64,000 nt of DNA from Anaerotignum propionicum (GCF_024461735.1 NZ_JANGAD010000011.1:1-64000), one strand, 5' to 3'; counted from the stretch's first letter, positions 1 through 8,190 are shown. Numbers and translations are program-made. The notes: generated by a model not told the origin, from the letters alone.

Positions 1-9
1 ACCTTTCCT

Positions 10-33
10 ACCACCGGCATAGCCGGTGGTTTT
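10..33 (+). terminator. Rho-independent terminator of a gene left of the window
   Basis: A perfect 9-bp stem (ACCACCGGC / GCCGGTGGT) with a three-base loop is followed by TTTT. It probably ends a plus-strand gene that lies before the window. Confidence 0.6.
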
Positions 34-50
34 GTCAAGCTAAAGCGAAC

Positions 51-82
51 AAAAAAATGCAAAGCCAAATTATGACTTTGCA
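51..82 (-). terminator. Terminator of the nitroreductase gene
   Basis: On the minus strand TGCAAAG and CTTTGCA form a 7-bp stem around an 11-base loop, followed by seven T. It lies about 70 bases after the nitroreductase stop codon. Confidence 0.6.
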
Positions 83-153
83 ATTTAGATGAGTTAAGTT
101 AGGAAGCATCTCGCACCATCCCTTAACGACAAGGCTTAAAAATGATACTTATT

Positions 154-954
154 TTAATTTTTTTGATTGATAAAGGTAACATCCAGTGGATTTCTATCCA
201 CCAATCTTGGATAAGTGTATTTTGGGTATCCTACCATAACAGCTCCGGTAATTTTCTTATTTTCAGGAATTTGAAACAATTCCAAGAGAGGGGATCCCTC
301 CATCATTGCAATTCTCTCAAGCATTCCGGCCCAACAGGAACCCAAGCCCAGTGTTGGTGCATATAGCTCTAAATAAGTAAGGGCTATAATGGAATTTTCT
401 CTTCCTCTTTCAAAACTCCCATCGGCAATGGTAAGAACAAGGCAGGGTGCACCCCTTAAAATAGGATCTACTCCCTCTTCATGATATAATTTTGTAATAT
501 GGTCAAGAACATGATACTTCTCGAAGGCTGCAATTACAATAGCGACAGCTTGCTGTAGTATGCTTTTATCCTCAATCACAACATAGGATACTCCTTGAAG
601 GTTATGCCCACTTTGGGCATAATGAGCAACATTCACCAGAGCTTGGAGTTTTTCTCTTTCCACTGCTCCTTCCTTATAATTTCGGATGGAACGTCGGGAG
701 CGAAGAAAAAGTTCTCCTTGTTCGGGGGTTAACTGCGTAAAATTCTTTATGCTGGTTTGTTTTGACAAAGGCGTATTAATATGGTCTATTGCCTCCTTGG
801 GACAAACCGCAACACAATGCCCACAAACCATACAAGCCTCTGGGAAAGCCTCCTCCGGTCCACTTTTCCCAAGCTTCAATACATAACCGGGACACTCCTT
901 CACGCACAAACCGCATTTGATACATTTTTCTGAATCTACAGATATGAAACGCAA
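154..954 (-). CDS. Nitroreductase family protein with N-terminal 2[4Fe-4S] ferredoxin domain
   Basis: Two cysteine motifs, CIKCGLCVKECP and CMVCGHCVAVCP, within the first 60 residues bind two 4Fe-4S clusters. The rest is a nitroreductase fold that begins at RRSIRNYKEG, the usual FMN-binding start of the family. Such proteins are cytoplasmic flavoenzymes thought to pass electrons from ferredoxin clusters to FMN to reduce nitro compounds or quinone-like substrates; the substrate here is unknown. The open frame can start at a GTG at 972, but AAAGGAG at 963-969 sits eight bases before a TTG at 954, which I prefer (266 residues). The gene stands alone, with its own promoter, an array of palindromes upstream and a terminator downstream. 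Confidence 0.85.
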   Translation of the reverse strand: MRFISVDSEKCIKCGLCVKECPGYVLKLGKSGPEEAFPEACMVCGHCVAVCPKEAIDHINTPLSKQTSIKNFTQLTPEQGELFLRSRRSIRNYKEGAVEREKLQALVNVAHYAQSGHNLQGVSYVVIEDKSILQQAVAIVIAAFEKYHVLDHITKLYHEEGVDPILRGAPCLVLTIADGSFERGRENSIIALTYLELYAPTLGLGSCWAGMLERIAMMEGSPLLELFQIPENKKITGAVMVGYPKYTYPRLVDRNPLDVTFINQKN

Positions 955-1009
955 TTTATCTACTCCTTTCACATTTAAACAATTATTAAAGCTATCACTT
1001 TATGAAAGA

Positions 1010-1039
1010 TTTATACTGGCTATTGTAATACAAACACAA
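1010..1039 (-). promoter_or_regulatory. Candidate promoter of the nitroreductase gene
   Basis: On the minus strand TTGTGT, 18 bases and TATAAA resemble a sigma-A promoter, with the -10 box about 55 bases upstream of the chosen TTG start. The spacer contains one of the TTGTA/TACAA palindromes described in the next entry. Confidence 0.4.
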
Positions 1040-1078
1040 GCTCTTGTATACAAATTTTATATTTGTAATTAATTACAA
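1023..1078. promoter_or_regulatory. Three TTGTA/TACAA palindromes, candidate operator array
   Basis: Three inverted repeats with the same half-site follow one another: TTGTAATACAA (1023-1033), TTGTATACAA (1044-1053) and TTGTAATTAATTACAA (1063-1078). The last is the core of a perfect 20-bp palindrome at 1061-1080. Centres are about 20 and 22 bases apart, roughly two helical turns, so bound dimers would lie on one face of the DNA. The array covers the candidate -35 region of the nitroreductase gene. The regulator is not identifiable; MarR-type proteins bind sites of this general form. Confidence 0.5.
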
Positions 1079-1092
1079 ATAAGCCTCATTCT

Positions 1093-2622
1093 TTATAGAA
1101 ACTTTTCTTCAAACTCTTTTTTGTTCATGGGCTTTCCGAAATAATAGCCTTGAAACATGTCGCAACCCATATCCTTTAGTATGAACAGTTGCTCTGCTGT
1201 TTCAATTCCCTCAGCAATCACTTGTAAATGAAACCCGTGGGCTATGTTAATAATGTTTTTTAATAACACTCTATCTTTTTCGTCCTGATTGATTGTATCA
1301 ACAAAAGTTTTGTCAATTTTCAGTATATCAATAGGCAGCCTTTTTAAATAATTTAAAGACGAATAACCCGTTCCGAAGTCATCCATGCTTACTCTAATTC
1401 CAAAGGATTTTAAGCGAGCAATATTCTCCACTGCTTTCTGAAAATCCTCTATAACCATGGATTCTGTAATTTCAAATTCGATATAACATGTGGGGACACC
1501 ATAATTGCTGATTTTTTGTATTAGTTTTTCAATCAAATCCCTATTGGTTATATGTTCAGATGTGATATTAATAGATATGATAACCTCTTTTTTATCTTGT
1601 ATCCAAGTAAGGCTATCTTTGCATACTTCGTCCACAATTAAGTCCGTAATCGCCACAATCAATCCATTTCTCTCTGCAAATTCAATAAATGCAGAGGGTG
1701 GTAAAACTGTGCCATCTTCTTTTATCCACCTAGCCAAAGCTTCCCCACCAACGAATTCACCATTTGTTGAATATTTAGGTTGGTAAAAAACCTTAAACTC
1801 TTTTTGCCTGATGCCTTGCTTAATTTCTTTTTTTCTAATTGTATCCTCATACAAATGAAAATTCATATTTTTTTCATAGAAAACAAAGTTGCTTTTTCCA
1901 AGTCTTTTTGCCATATACATTGCGTCATCGCTGCAATTAAATAAGGTTTGAAAATCAATTCCATCCTTTGGCATTAATGCAATACCTAAGCTTGCAGTAA
2001 CATAATCCACTTTCTGGTTTTCAATATAAAACGGTTGAGAGAACCGCTCCATGATTCTTTTTGCAAACATTTCTGTCTCATGCTTATTCTTTACAGACTT
2101 TACAAAAAAGAGAAATTCATCTCCACCAATATGACACACACAGTCCCCTTCACCTAGAACCTGCTCAAAACGTTCACCTGCCTGCTTTAACAATTCATCC
2201 CCAGCAAGATGTCCCAATGTGTCATTCACCGCCTTAAAATCATCCATATCCAAACTAATTAGCGCTGCAAAAGATCCATTAGTAGCAATTTCCTTCAGCA
2301 AATTATTCATCATATAGTTTTTGTTTGGCAGCCCTGTGGTACAACTGTAAAATGCATAGCTATTAATCTTTTTAAACACCCGTGATACCAGCAATACAAT
2401 TATTACAAAAAGCAAGAGCATACTTACATTAATGACTACAATTTTAATTAAAAAAAGCTTTACAATCTCGTGGTTAGTATTTATGTTTAGATTCTTAAGT
2501 AAATCCGCTATCAACACAGAAACCGAAACGAATTCCATCATAGCGATAATAATCAATACTAGCAATACTAATTGCACTGACAAGCGGTTCAACAAGGCTT
2601 TAAGCTTTTTTATAAGTCTCAT
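1093..2622 (-). CDS. Membrane GGDEF-EAL protein (cyclic-di-GMP synthesis and/or breakdown)
   Basis: Two hydrophobic segments near residues 15-37 and 58-80 anchor the protein and enclose a short outside loop of about 20 residues, too small for a large ligand-binding domain. A GGDEF domain follows (about 90-250) with intact IGGDEF, and then an EAL domain (about 260-505) with GGEALARW, DDFGTGYSS and KIDKTFV. Both active-site signatures are complete, so it could make and hydrolyse cyclic-di-GMP. In many such proteins one activity dominates, and the sequence alone does not tell which. The ATG start is preceded by GGGTGAT. It follows trxA on the same strand, but a terminator lies between them. Confidence 0.92.
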   Translation of the reverse strand: MRLIKKLKALLNRLSVQLVLLVLIIIAMMEFVSVSVLIADLLKNLNINTNHEIVKLFLIKIVVINVSMLLLFVIIVLLVSRVFKKINSYAFYSCTTGLPNKNYMMNNLLKEIATNGSFAALISLDMDDFKAVNDTLGHLAGDELLKQAGERFEQVLGEGDCVCHIGGDEFLFFVKSVKNKHETEMFAKRIMERFSQPFYIENQKVDYVTASLGIALMPKDGIDFQTLFNCSDDAMYMAKRLGKSNFVFYEKNMNFHLYEDTIRKKEIKQGIRQKEFKVFYQPKYSTNGEFVGGEALARWIKEDGTVLPPSAFIEFAERNGLIVAITDLIVDEVCKDSLTWIQDKKEVIISINITSEHITNRDLIEKLIQKISNYGVPTCYIEFEITESMVIEDFQKAVENIARLKSFGIRVSMDDFGTGYSSLNYLKRLPIDILKIDKTFVDTINQDEKDRVLLKNIINIAHGFHLQVIAEGIETAEQLFILKDMGCDMFQGYYFGKPMNKKEFEEKFL

Positions 2623-2677
2623 ATTCTATCACCCATTTCGTATAACAATTTTCCCCATCATCCTTTTTGTCTATATG

Positions 2678-2708
2678 AAAAAAGGCAGAAGTATTACATT
2701 CTGCCTTT
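2678..2708 (-). terminator. Terminator of trxA
   Basis: AAAGGCAGAA and TTCTGCCTTT form a perfect 10-bp stem with an eight-base loop. The minus strand continues into six T. It begins eight bases after the trxA stop. Confidence 0.85.
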
Positions 2709-2715
2709 GATTGAT

Positions 2716-3027
2716 TTATTGAAGCATGGATAGCAGGGCCTGCTTAGACTGTACCCCTACTGCTTTTCTCTCAACCCTTCCATTTTTAATTACAACCAAG
2801 GTTGGAATGCTCATTACTTGAAATGCTTGGGCAAGCTCTTGCTCCTCATCTATATTTATTTTACCCACTCGTACTGTATTCATTGTATCTTCCGCCACCT
2901 GTTCCACAATAGGCCCTATCATTTTACATGGCCCACACCAACCTGCCCAAAAATCCAACAAAACTGGTTTTTCGGATTGCAGTACTTCTTTTTCGAAATT
3001 TTGTTTCGTTATTTTTAGTATACTCAT
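2716..3027 (-). CDS. trxA: Thioredoxin
   Basis: This 103-residue protein has the length of a standard thioredoxin. The active site WCGPC lies near residues 30-34, and the cis-proline segment MSIPTLVVIKNG near residues 72-83 is conserved. It is a cytoplasmic dithiol-disulfide oxidoreductase that supplies electrons to reductases and repairs oxidised proteins. AAGGGG lies in front of the ATG. It is a single gene ending in its own terminator; no thioredoxin reductase gene is nearby. Confidence 0.95.
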   Translation of the reverse strand: MSILKITKQNFEKEVLQSEKPVLLDFWAGWCGPCKMIGPIVEQVAEDTMNTVRVGKINIDEEQELAQAFQVMSIPTLVVIKNGRVERKAVGVQSKQALLSMLQ

Positions 3028-3211
3028 GGTGACAACCCCTTCATTTTTACAAAGTATCTTTATTGATACTATTGTAGCATTAAGTCACCTGATTTTCTGT
3101 GATGATGTCACAAATATTGCAATATATCCCTTTCCTTCCAATTTATGTACGTATCCTACAAAAAAACATCCACACGTAAAACGCGTGATTGCATGGTTTC
3201 TTTCCCAAAAG

Positions 3212-3245
3212 AAGGCCTTCCATATACTCATGGAAAGCCTTTTTA
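3212..3245. terminator. Bidirectional terminator-like hairpin
   Basis: AAGGC-TTCCAT pairs with ATGGAA-GCCTT with one internal mismatch and a six-base loop. TTTTT follows on the plus strand and TCTTTT on the minus strand. It most likely ends the small gene at 3285-3437. Confidence 0.55.
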
Positions 3246-3284
3246 TAAATTACTTCTCTTTTTTTAGATGTGTTCCCCTATTTC

Positions 3285-3437
3285 TCAGCTTTTATCTGCT
3301 CCCGGTTTATGGCGGCTGCCAGATTGCTTTTTGTTATTTCTACCTTCTCCATCCAGGGCACTTTCCGCCATTGTAGGACCGCCTTTGGATTTCTCCTTAC
3401 GAACTTGTTTTGGATCAAGTTGACTATCCTTTGCCAT
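3285..3437 (-). CDS. Small hydrophilic protein of unknown function (50 residues)
   Basis: The ATG at 3437 is preceded by GAGGTGATAATA, a strong ribosome binding site, which is the main support for a real gene. The protein begins MAKDSQLDPKQVRKEKSKGG and is very rich in Lys, Arg, Asp, Gly and Ser. It has no hydrophobic segment and looks intrinsically disordered. I do not recognise a family. The longer open frame reaching 3509 adds a leader with no ribosome binding site, so I trimmed it. Confidence 0.55.
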   Translation of the reverse strand: MAKDSQLDPKQVRKEKSKGGPTMAESALDGEGRNNKKQSGSRHKPGADKS

Positions 3438-3558
3438 TATTATCACCTCGAAACAAGTATTTGCAAAATGGCAAAGGATATACAATTTTACATTGAAAAT
3501 GGAAGTCAATTAATAATAAAAAATGGTTTCAGATGTTCACTTATTCCCTTCTTCCATT

Positions 3559-4680
3559 TCAAATGCCTGCAATAAGTCCCATAGTGCCGCACAAAATTCC
3601 TAAAAAAAGAATGTTTACTCCGGTAAACGCAGCAAGATACTTACCCGTCTGTGCGCCACTGGCAGAGGCATATAGCTTGTAAGAAATGACACTGGCCATT
3701 GAAGCAATCAGTGTCCCCAATCCCCCAAGGTTAACTCCAATTAATAAGGCAGAATAATTCATAGTAAACTTTGACAAAAGCATTGCCGCTGGAACATTAC
3801 TAATGACTTGACTAAGGAGAATACCTACAACAATCTCTCTTCCCCCAACCAACGCAGATAATGCATTGCTAATTGACGGAATATTTTTCATATTTCCAAT
3901 AAAAATAAACAGAAAGATAAAGGTAAACAGTAACCCGTAATCTACAGAAAACAATATTTTACGATCACAAACGATGACTCCTGCAATCACCACCATTAAT
4001 GCAATTCCATAAGGAATGAAACGCAGAACCGAAAACAGGCATACAAGAAACATTACACACCAGGGAATCAATTTACGCCACTCCGTTTTGTTCTTAAACT
4101 CCGTTGATGGCTGAATTTCTTCAGGTTGAATGAACAATAGACAAACGGTTAGCAGGATGAAGGATATGATTGATGGCATTGCCATGATTCCCAAAAACTG
4201 CCCCATTGTCATTTCGGAAACCGAATATAAATATAAATTTTGTGGATTACCAAGGGGCGTAAACATACTGCCCAAATTTGCAGCTACCGTCTGTAAAATA
4301 ACTATGGGGATCAATAGTTTCTGCTGTTTGGTTTGAGCCAAAGCTAACATCCCAAGGGGTACAAAAGTAATCAGTGCTACATCATTGGTAATCAGCATAC
4401 TACAAAAAAAACAGACCCCTATTAAAACGAAGGCCAGCACTCTGGTATTATGTACGAATTTTAATAAATAGTCAACAATGCATCCAAATACTCCGGCCTT
4501 CTGCAATCCCGCAACAACCAACATCATAGAAAACAATAAACTTAATACATGAAAGTCAATATAGTCAAAATAACTTTTTGATGGTGGAACAAATGCCATG
4601 GAAAGCACTGCCACTGCAAAGGCAACCAGCAAAACAGGATCTTTGCTTATTCCCATGATTTTTTCTCTGATTTTATCCAT
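3559..4680 (-). CDS. SLC13/ArsB-NhaD superfamily ion permease
   Basis: The 373-residue protein is almost entirely hydrophobic, with about ten membrane spans. The segment CSMLITNDVALITFVPLG and the pattern LGSMFTPLGNPQNLYLY are typical of the ion transporter superfamily that includes citrate/dicarboxylate carriers, ArsB and NhaD. The substrate cannot be told from sequence. The ATG has AGGAG in front of it and follows the relic of a CobW gene and the znu operon on the same strand, with only 12 bases from the preceding small frame. It may therefore be read from the znu promoter. It is somewhat shorter than typical SLC13 members of about 420 or more residues. Confidence 0.85.
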   Translation of the reverse strand: MDKIREKIMGISKDPVLLVAFAVAVLSMAFVPPSKSYFDYIDFHVLSLLFSMMLVVAGLQKAGVFGCIVDYLLKFVHNTRVLAFVLIGVCFFCSMLITNDVALITFVPLGMLALAQTKQQKLLIPIVILQTVAANLGSMFTPLGNPQNLYLYSVSEMTMGQFLGIMAMPSIISFILLTVCLLFIQPEEIQPSTEFKNKTEWRKLIPWCVMFLVCLFSVLRFIPYGIALMVVIAGVIVCDRKILFSVDYGLLFTFIFLFIFIGNMKNIPSISNALSALVGGREIVVGILLSQVISNVPAAMLLSKFTMNYSALLIGVNLGGLGTLIASMASVISYKLYASASGAQTGKYLAAFTGVNILFLGILCGTMGLIAGI

Positions 4681-4692
4681 TCTAATTTACTC

Positions 4693-4839
4693 CTAATTGT
4701 GCAACTCTGCCTCATTAACAGATAATTTGCATTTCACATATTTCATAACACACCTTTTTGATGTACTTTTGTAATAAGGATATACATACTCATTTGGCTT
4801 TTTTGTATTCTCAATCTGTTCCACTACAATAACCGACAT
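4693..4839 (-). CDS. Short open frame of 48 codons, possibly the back part of a decayed CobW gene
   Basis: The ATG at 4839 has a good GGAG site six bases upstream, so the frame could be translated (MSVIVVEQIENTKK...). Read together with the codons before it, the start resembles the second strand of a COG0523 GTPase (GE..VIVVE), while the remainder (VYPYYKSTSKRC...) matches nothing I recognise. I regard it as the back part of the neighbouring relic rather than an independent gene. Confidence 0.25.
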   Translation of the reverse strand: MSVIVVEQIENTKKPNEYVYPYYKSTSKRCVMKYVKCKLSVNEAELHN

Positions 4840-4849
4840 GGCTTCTCCT

Positions 4850-4924
4850 TCAAAGGTCTCTTTTTTTAATTAAGGTGGTTTTTCCGGAGCCTAAAAAGCC
4901 AGAAACAATGTCTATTTTCGTCAT
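4850..4924 (-). pseudogene. Remnant of a CobW/COG0523 (G3E) GTPase gene
   Basis: The ATG at 4924 overlaps the fur/zur stop codon as ATGA, the sign of a once translationally coupled gene. It encodes MTKIDIVSGFLGSGKTTLIK, the N-terminus and Walker A loop typical of COG0523 metal-chaperone GTPases, and then stops after 24 codons. The break lies just after a run of seven A. Skipping one base continues into KKETFEGEAMSVIVVE, similar to the family's next strand, after which similarity is lost. Full-length members have roughly 300 residues. COG0523 proteins often belong to Zur regulons, which fits this place. Confidence 0.7.
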
Positions 4925-5364
4925 GTTACAGGAGTCCCTTTATTTTTCTGTTTGCACATAGGACAGTAACCAAAAAAAGCAAGCTTGTGACTGGTAATCT
5001 CAAACTGCGTCTCTTCCTCCAGAGCCTTTTCATACGCACCCATGGGGCAATGATCTAGCGCAATGATTTTCCCACAGGCAAGACAAATCAAATGATGTTT
5101 ATGTCCCATACCAATCACTTCAAAAATGGCTTTATTATCAGAAATATTACTCTTTTGTACAAGACACTTGGACACAAAAACATCGAGGATTCTATAAATG
5201 GTAGATAAACTGATGTTACTTTCACCTTCCATTTGCTTAACATAAATCTCCTCTGCGGTAAGGGGTACAGTTGCATTCATCAAAATATCTAATACCACCT
5301 CCCTTTGCTTTGTTGCTTTAATATTGTTTTTACGAAAGATTTCTTTATATTGATTGGCTTCCAT
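4921..5364 (-). CDS. zur: Fur family metal regulator, probably the zinc regulator Zur
   Basis: The 147-residue protein has the Fur winged helix at its N-terminus (KATKQREVVLDILM, SLSTIYRILDVF) and a dimerisation domain with HKHHLICLACGK and CPMCK, the cysteine pairs of the structural zinc site. Its place at the end of a znuACB operon points to zinc sensing rather than iron, though Fur subtypes cannot be separated by sequence alone. An open frame extends to a TTG at 5382, but GGTG lies before the ATG at 5364, which I prefer. Its stop overlaps the start of the CobW relic. It presumably represses the promoter at 7970-7998 when zinc is sufficient. Confidence 0.85.
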   Translation of the reverse strand: MEANQYKEIFRKNNIKATKQREVVLDILMNATVPLTAEEIYVKQMEGESNISLSTIYRILDVFVSKCLVQKSNISDNKAIFEVIGMGHKHHLICLACGKIIALDHCPMGAYEKALEEETQFEITSHKLAFFGYCPMCKQKNKGTPVT

Positions 5365-5389
5365 TAAATCACCATCCGACAAAATATTT

Positions 5390-6217
5390 TTATAAACCTT
5401 TTATTCTCCTCCCCATTCTGATGGAAGAGGCACAATAAGCAAGCAAATAGCCTACTGAAGACAGTATTACAATTGCTGCTCCCGATGCAACATTTAACGC
5501 ATAGGATATCCATAAACCTAAAAAGCAAAATAAACCTCCAATGATTATAGACAATACCATACGCAATTTCAAGCTCTTGGCAATTAACCCTGCAATAGCA
5601 GTAGGCGCGGTAAATAATGCTAGCACGAGAATAATTCCAACAACTCGAATTAATACCACAACGGATATGGCAATCAGTACAAAAAGAAGATATTCCATAA
5701 ATCCCGTTTTTATCCCAATAATGGATGCAAATTCATCATCAAATAAATAAGCCTTCCAATAATTAAATAAAACGGAAATTACCAGGACAATAATCAATGT
5801 AAAACAAGCCATAAAATAAAGATCACTACGGGTTACAGACAAAATATTACCAAATAGGTAAGAAGTCAGATCAGGAGGATATCCGGGCATCATGGCAATA
5901 AACATAATCCCGAGGGCCATTCCTAGGGACCAAAAAAGACCAATTACCACATCTGAGCGAGTTCCGCCTTTTCTTTTGATATAGCCAATGCCCAAAGCCG
6001 CTAATATAGATATAAAAAGAGCGCCAAATATAGGTTCAAAACCAAGCAGATACCCCAAGCCTACGCCACCATAAGAGGTGTGGGCAATGCCTCCACTCAT
6101 CATAATAAGCTTCTTTTCCACAATGATAACACCAATTACACCACACACAATACTTGCTAAAATGCTGGCAATAACTGCATTTTGAAGAAATTGGTATTGA
6201 AACAAAGCTGCTATCAT
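5390..6217 (-). CDS. znuB: Zinc/manganese ABC transporter, membrane permease
   Basis: This hydrophobic protein of about 275 residues has the eight or so spans of the ABC-3 (ZnuB/TroC) permease family. Family features include GGIAHTSYGGVGLGYLLG, KRKGGTRSDVVIGLFWS and VGIILVLALFTAPTAIA. The open frame runs 33 codons further upstream into znuC, but GGAGGA inside the end of znuC and the ATG at 6217, one base after the znuC stop, mark the start and suggest coupled translation. It forms the channel through which metal released by ZnuA enters the cell. Confidence 0.92.
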   Translation of the reverse strand: MIAALFQYQFLQNAVIASILASIVCGVIGVIIVEKKLIMMSGGIAHTSYGGVGLGYLLGFEPIFGALFISILAALGIGYIKRKGGTRSDVVIGLFWSLGMALGIMFIAMMPGYPPDLTSYLFGNILSVTRSDLYFMACFTLIIVLVISVLFNYWKAYLFDDEFASIIGIKTGFMEYLLFVLIAISVVVLIRVVGIILVLALFTAPTAIAGLIAKSLKLRMVLSIIIGGLFCFLGLWISYALNVASGAAIVILSSVGYLLAYCASSIRMGRRIKGL

Positions 6218-6218
6218 A

Positions 6219-7019
6219 TCACATTTCCTCCTTACGGTTATCGACGGTTTTAAGGGGTATCCCATGGGTAATATGGTCAATGGGACAACCATATAATGCT
6301 TGTGCAATTTCTTCATTCAACTGAGGTTCCCCATGATAAACCAATGTTCCATTCACGCACGCCAAAGTCTTTACATGAGAAGCAACAGCAAACAAATCAT
6401 GGGTCACCATAACAATTGTAATGCTTTTATTCAACTCTCTCAGAAGAGAAAAGATTTGATCACTGGAATTTACATCAACACTTGCCGTGGGCTCATCCAA
6501 AAGCAGAAGCTTGGGCTCAGCGGCCAATGCTCTGGCAATCAGCATTCTTTGAAATTCTCCCCCAGATAAGTCAGAAATCATTCTATCTCTAAGCTTATAT
6601 ATCCCCACTTGATTCAAATAAGTATCCGCTTTATCTTTATCTTGCTGCGTGTATTTATGAAATAGAGTAAAAGAAGGCTTCAATAAACCCGTCAGCACAA
6701 CCTCATGAACCGTTATGGGAAAACTTTTATCCAGTACTGTTATTTGAGGTACATAGCCAATTAGTTTCCCCACTTTGCCCGCTTTTTTTCCATATACAAA
6801 GATTTCTCCCGACCGTGCAGGAATGAGACCCAGAATTGCTTTCAGTAAGGTGGTTTTTCCACCACCATTGGGCCCGATAATCCCTAAAAAATCTCCATTC
6901 TTTACATGAAGAGAAACACCTGCAATTGCAGGTGTTTCTCCGTACGTAACGGTGAGGTTTTCAATGGAAATTGCTTCTGCTTGATATCCTTTATTGCTCA
7001 CATTACTTGTGTTACTCAT
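6219..7019 (-). CDS. znuC: Zinc/manganese ABC transporter, ATPase
   Basis: The 266-residue ATPase carries Walker A (GPNGGGKTTL), the signature LSGGEFQR and Walker B (LLLLDEPTASVD). The ATG overlaps the znuA stop as ATGA and has GGAGG upstream. It energises metal uptake with ZnuB. The 30 residues after the conserved core end in a charged tail (NRKEEM) whose codons double as the ribosome binding site of znuB. Confidence 0.93.
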   Translation of the reverse strand: MSNTSNVSNKGYQAEAISIENLTVTYGETPAIAGVSLHVKNGDFLGIIGPNGGGKTTLLKAILGLIPARSGEIFVYGKKAGKVGKLIGYVPQITVLDKSFPITVHEVVLTGLLKPSFTLFHKYTQQDKDKADTYLNQVGIYKLRDRMISDLSGGEFQRMLIARALAAEPKLLLLDEPTASVDVNSSDQIFSLLRELNKSITIVMVTHDLFAVASHVKTLACVNGTLVYHGEPQLNEEIAQALYGCPIDHITHGIPLKTVDNRKEEM

Positions 7020-7903
7020 TGCATAACCTCCGCCATAAGCTTTGCCATATTTTCTAAATTTTCTGTATAGTTAGGTGCAAGAGGTTCCAATTGAACTGTT
7101 TTTCCACCCAACTCTTCTGCAAATGCCTCTGCCTGCTTGCTGGAAATTTCCGCCTGATAGAAAATTACTTTGATATTTTCTTTTTTTGCTAAGTCTATCA
7201 TTTTCTGCATCTGCTGAGGCGTCGACTCCTTGCCTTCCTCTTCTAATGCGAACATTTCCAGTCCATAATCATCTGCAAGATATCCAAATGCAGGATGAAA
7301 TACAACAAATTTTTTATTCTCTACATTTGCTAAGACAGTTTGAATATCACCATCTAATGTCTTAAGTTTTTCTATATAGGATTGTGCATTTTTTGCATAC
7401 GTTTCTTTATTTGCAGGATCAGCTTCTCCCATTTCCCGGGCAATGGTTTCAACCATTACAATAACTCTTTTGGGAGAAAGCCAAATATGAGGATCTCTTT
7501 CCCCAGGAGCCAACTCCCGATCCGAATAAACCTTAGCTACATCATCCTGAAGAGGAACAATCTTTATATTATCTATTTCCTTTGCCTTTGGCAAAATATA
7601 TGCTTCTTCTGAGGGAACTCCTATGGTAAAATACAAATTCGCATTGCTAAACTGCTCAATCTCTTTCGGTGTTGGTTCATAGCTCTCAGGGCTGCTTCCC
7701 GGCGGAACCATGGTAACCACCTTTACTAAATCACCGCAAACTGCTTCTACAAAGGTCTGCTCGGGGACTATGGTTACTGCTACAATAGGTTTTTCTTCCC
7801 CTTTTTCACTAATATCCCCATTGGTTTGATCTTTTCCGCAACCAGACAGCATAAAGGACACCGTTGCCAGTGCTAGAAAACCAAATAAGCCTGCTTTTTT
7901 CAT
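7016..7903 (-). CDS. znuA: Zinc/manganese ABC transporter, substrate-binding lipoprotein
   Basis: A lipoprotein signal peptide (MKKAGLFGFLALATVSFMLSGC) places this 295-residue ZnuA/TroA-fold protein on the outer face of the membrane. Expected ligand regions are HIWLSP and FHPAFGYLADDYGL. The first ligand position, usually histidine in a P-H-x-Y-E-P context, reads SPESYEPTP here, and the last acidic region reads LEPL. The usual histidine-rich loop is absent. These differences leave zinc versus manganese open, though a zinc-type neighbour favours zinc. The frame is open to 8035, but AGGAGGG before the ATG at 7903 sets the start. Confidence 0.9.
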   Translation of the reverse strand: MKKAGLFGFLALATVSFMLSGCGKDQTNGDISEKGEEKPIVAVTIVPEQTFVEAVCGDLVKVVTMVPPGSSPESYEPTPKEIEQFSNANLYFTIGVPSEEAYILPKAKEIDNIKIVPLQDDVAKVYSDRELAPGERDPHIWLSPKRVIVMVETIAREMGEADPANKETYAKNAQSYIEKLKTLDGDIQTVLANVENKKFVVFHPAFGYLADDYGLEMFALEEEGKESTPQQMQKMIDLAKKENIKVIFYQAEISSKQAEAFAEELGGKTVQLEPLAPNYTENLENMAKLMAEVMQ

Positions 7904-7934
7904 ATTATATAACCCTCCTGAATCCATTCTAGCA

Positions 7935-7979
7935 GTTGCAAATAGAAATGATTTGCATTTGCAACAATGATTATAATCA
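7935..7979. promoter_or_regulatory. Two palindromes over the znu promoter, candidate Zur operators
   Basis: TGATTATAATCA (7968-7979) is a perfect 12-bp palindrome covering the -10 box. GTTGCAAAT and ATTTGCAAC (7935-7943 and 7957-7965) form a 9-bp inverted repeat with a 13-base gap just downstream of the expected transcription start. Both positions would block RNA polymerase. Neither fully matches the Bacillus Zur box as I remember it, so assignment to the fur/zur product is inference from context. Confidence 0.5.
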
Positions 7980-7998
7980 ATCCTTTTTTTCATGTCAA
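7970..7998 (-). promoter_or_regulatory. Promoter of the znuACB-zur operon
   Basis: On the minus strand TTGACA, 17 bases and TATAAT match the sigma-A consensus exactly. It lies about 70 bases before the znuA start. Confidence 0.85.
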
Positions 7999-8190
7999 GT
8001 CTTTTCCACAAAAGTGTAATCATAAAAATTATCAATAAGAGATTATATTGATAAACACTTGACCTATATCTAAGTATCCGGCACCTCTTGTCCTTCAGAC
8101 ATTATACCCATAACTAAAGCATTTCCAAACCTTACCATGAAATTTTTTAAAATTCAACAAAAATGTAGTTTGTAGAGCAATCCATTTATG

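Noticed and set aside
3026..3376. 116-codon plus-strand frame opposite trxA upstream DNA
   Set aside because: It lacks a ribosome binding site, has a composition unlike a protein, overlaps the small gene at 3285-3437 and spans a terminator hairpin.
5390..6316. Long N-terminal extension of the permease into znuC
   Set aside because: The ribosome binding site and ATG at 6217 directly after the znuC stop explain the start; the extension does not resemble the family.
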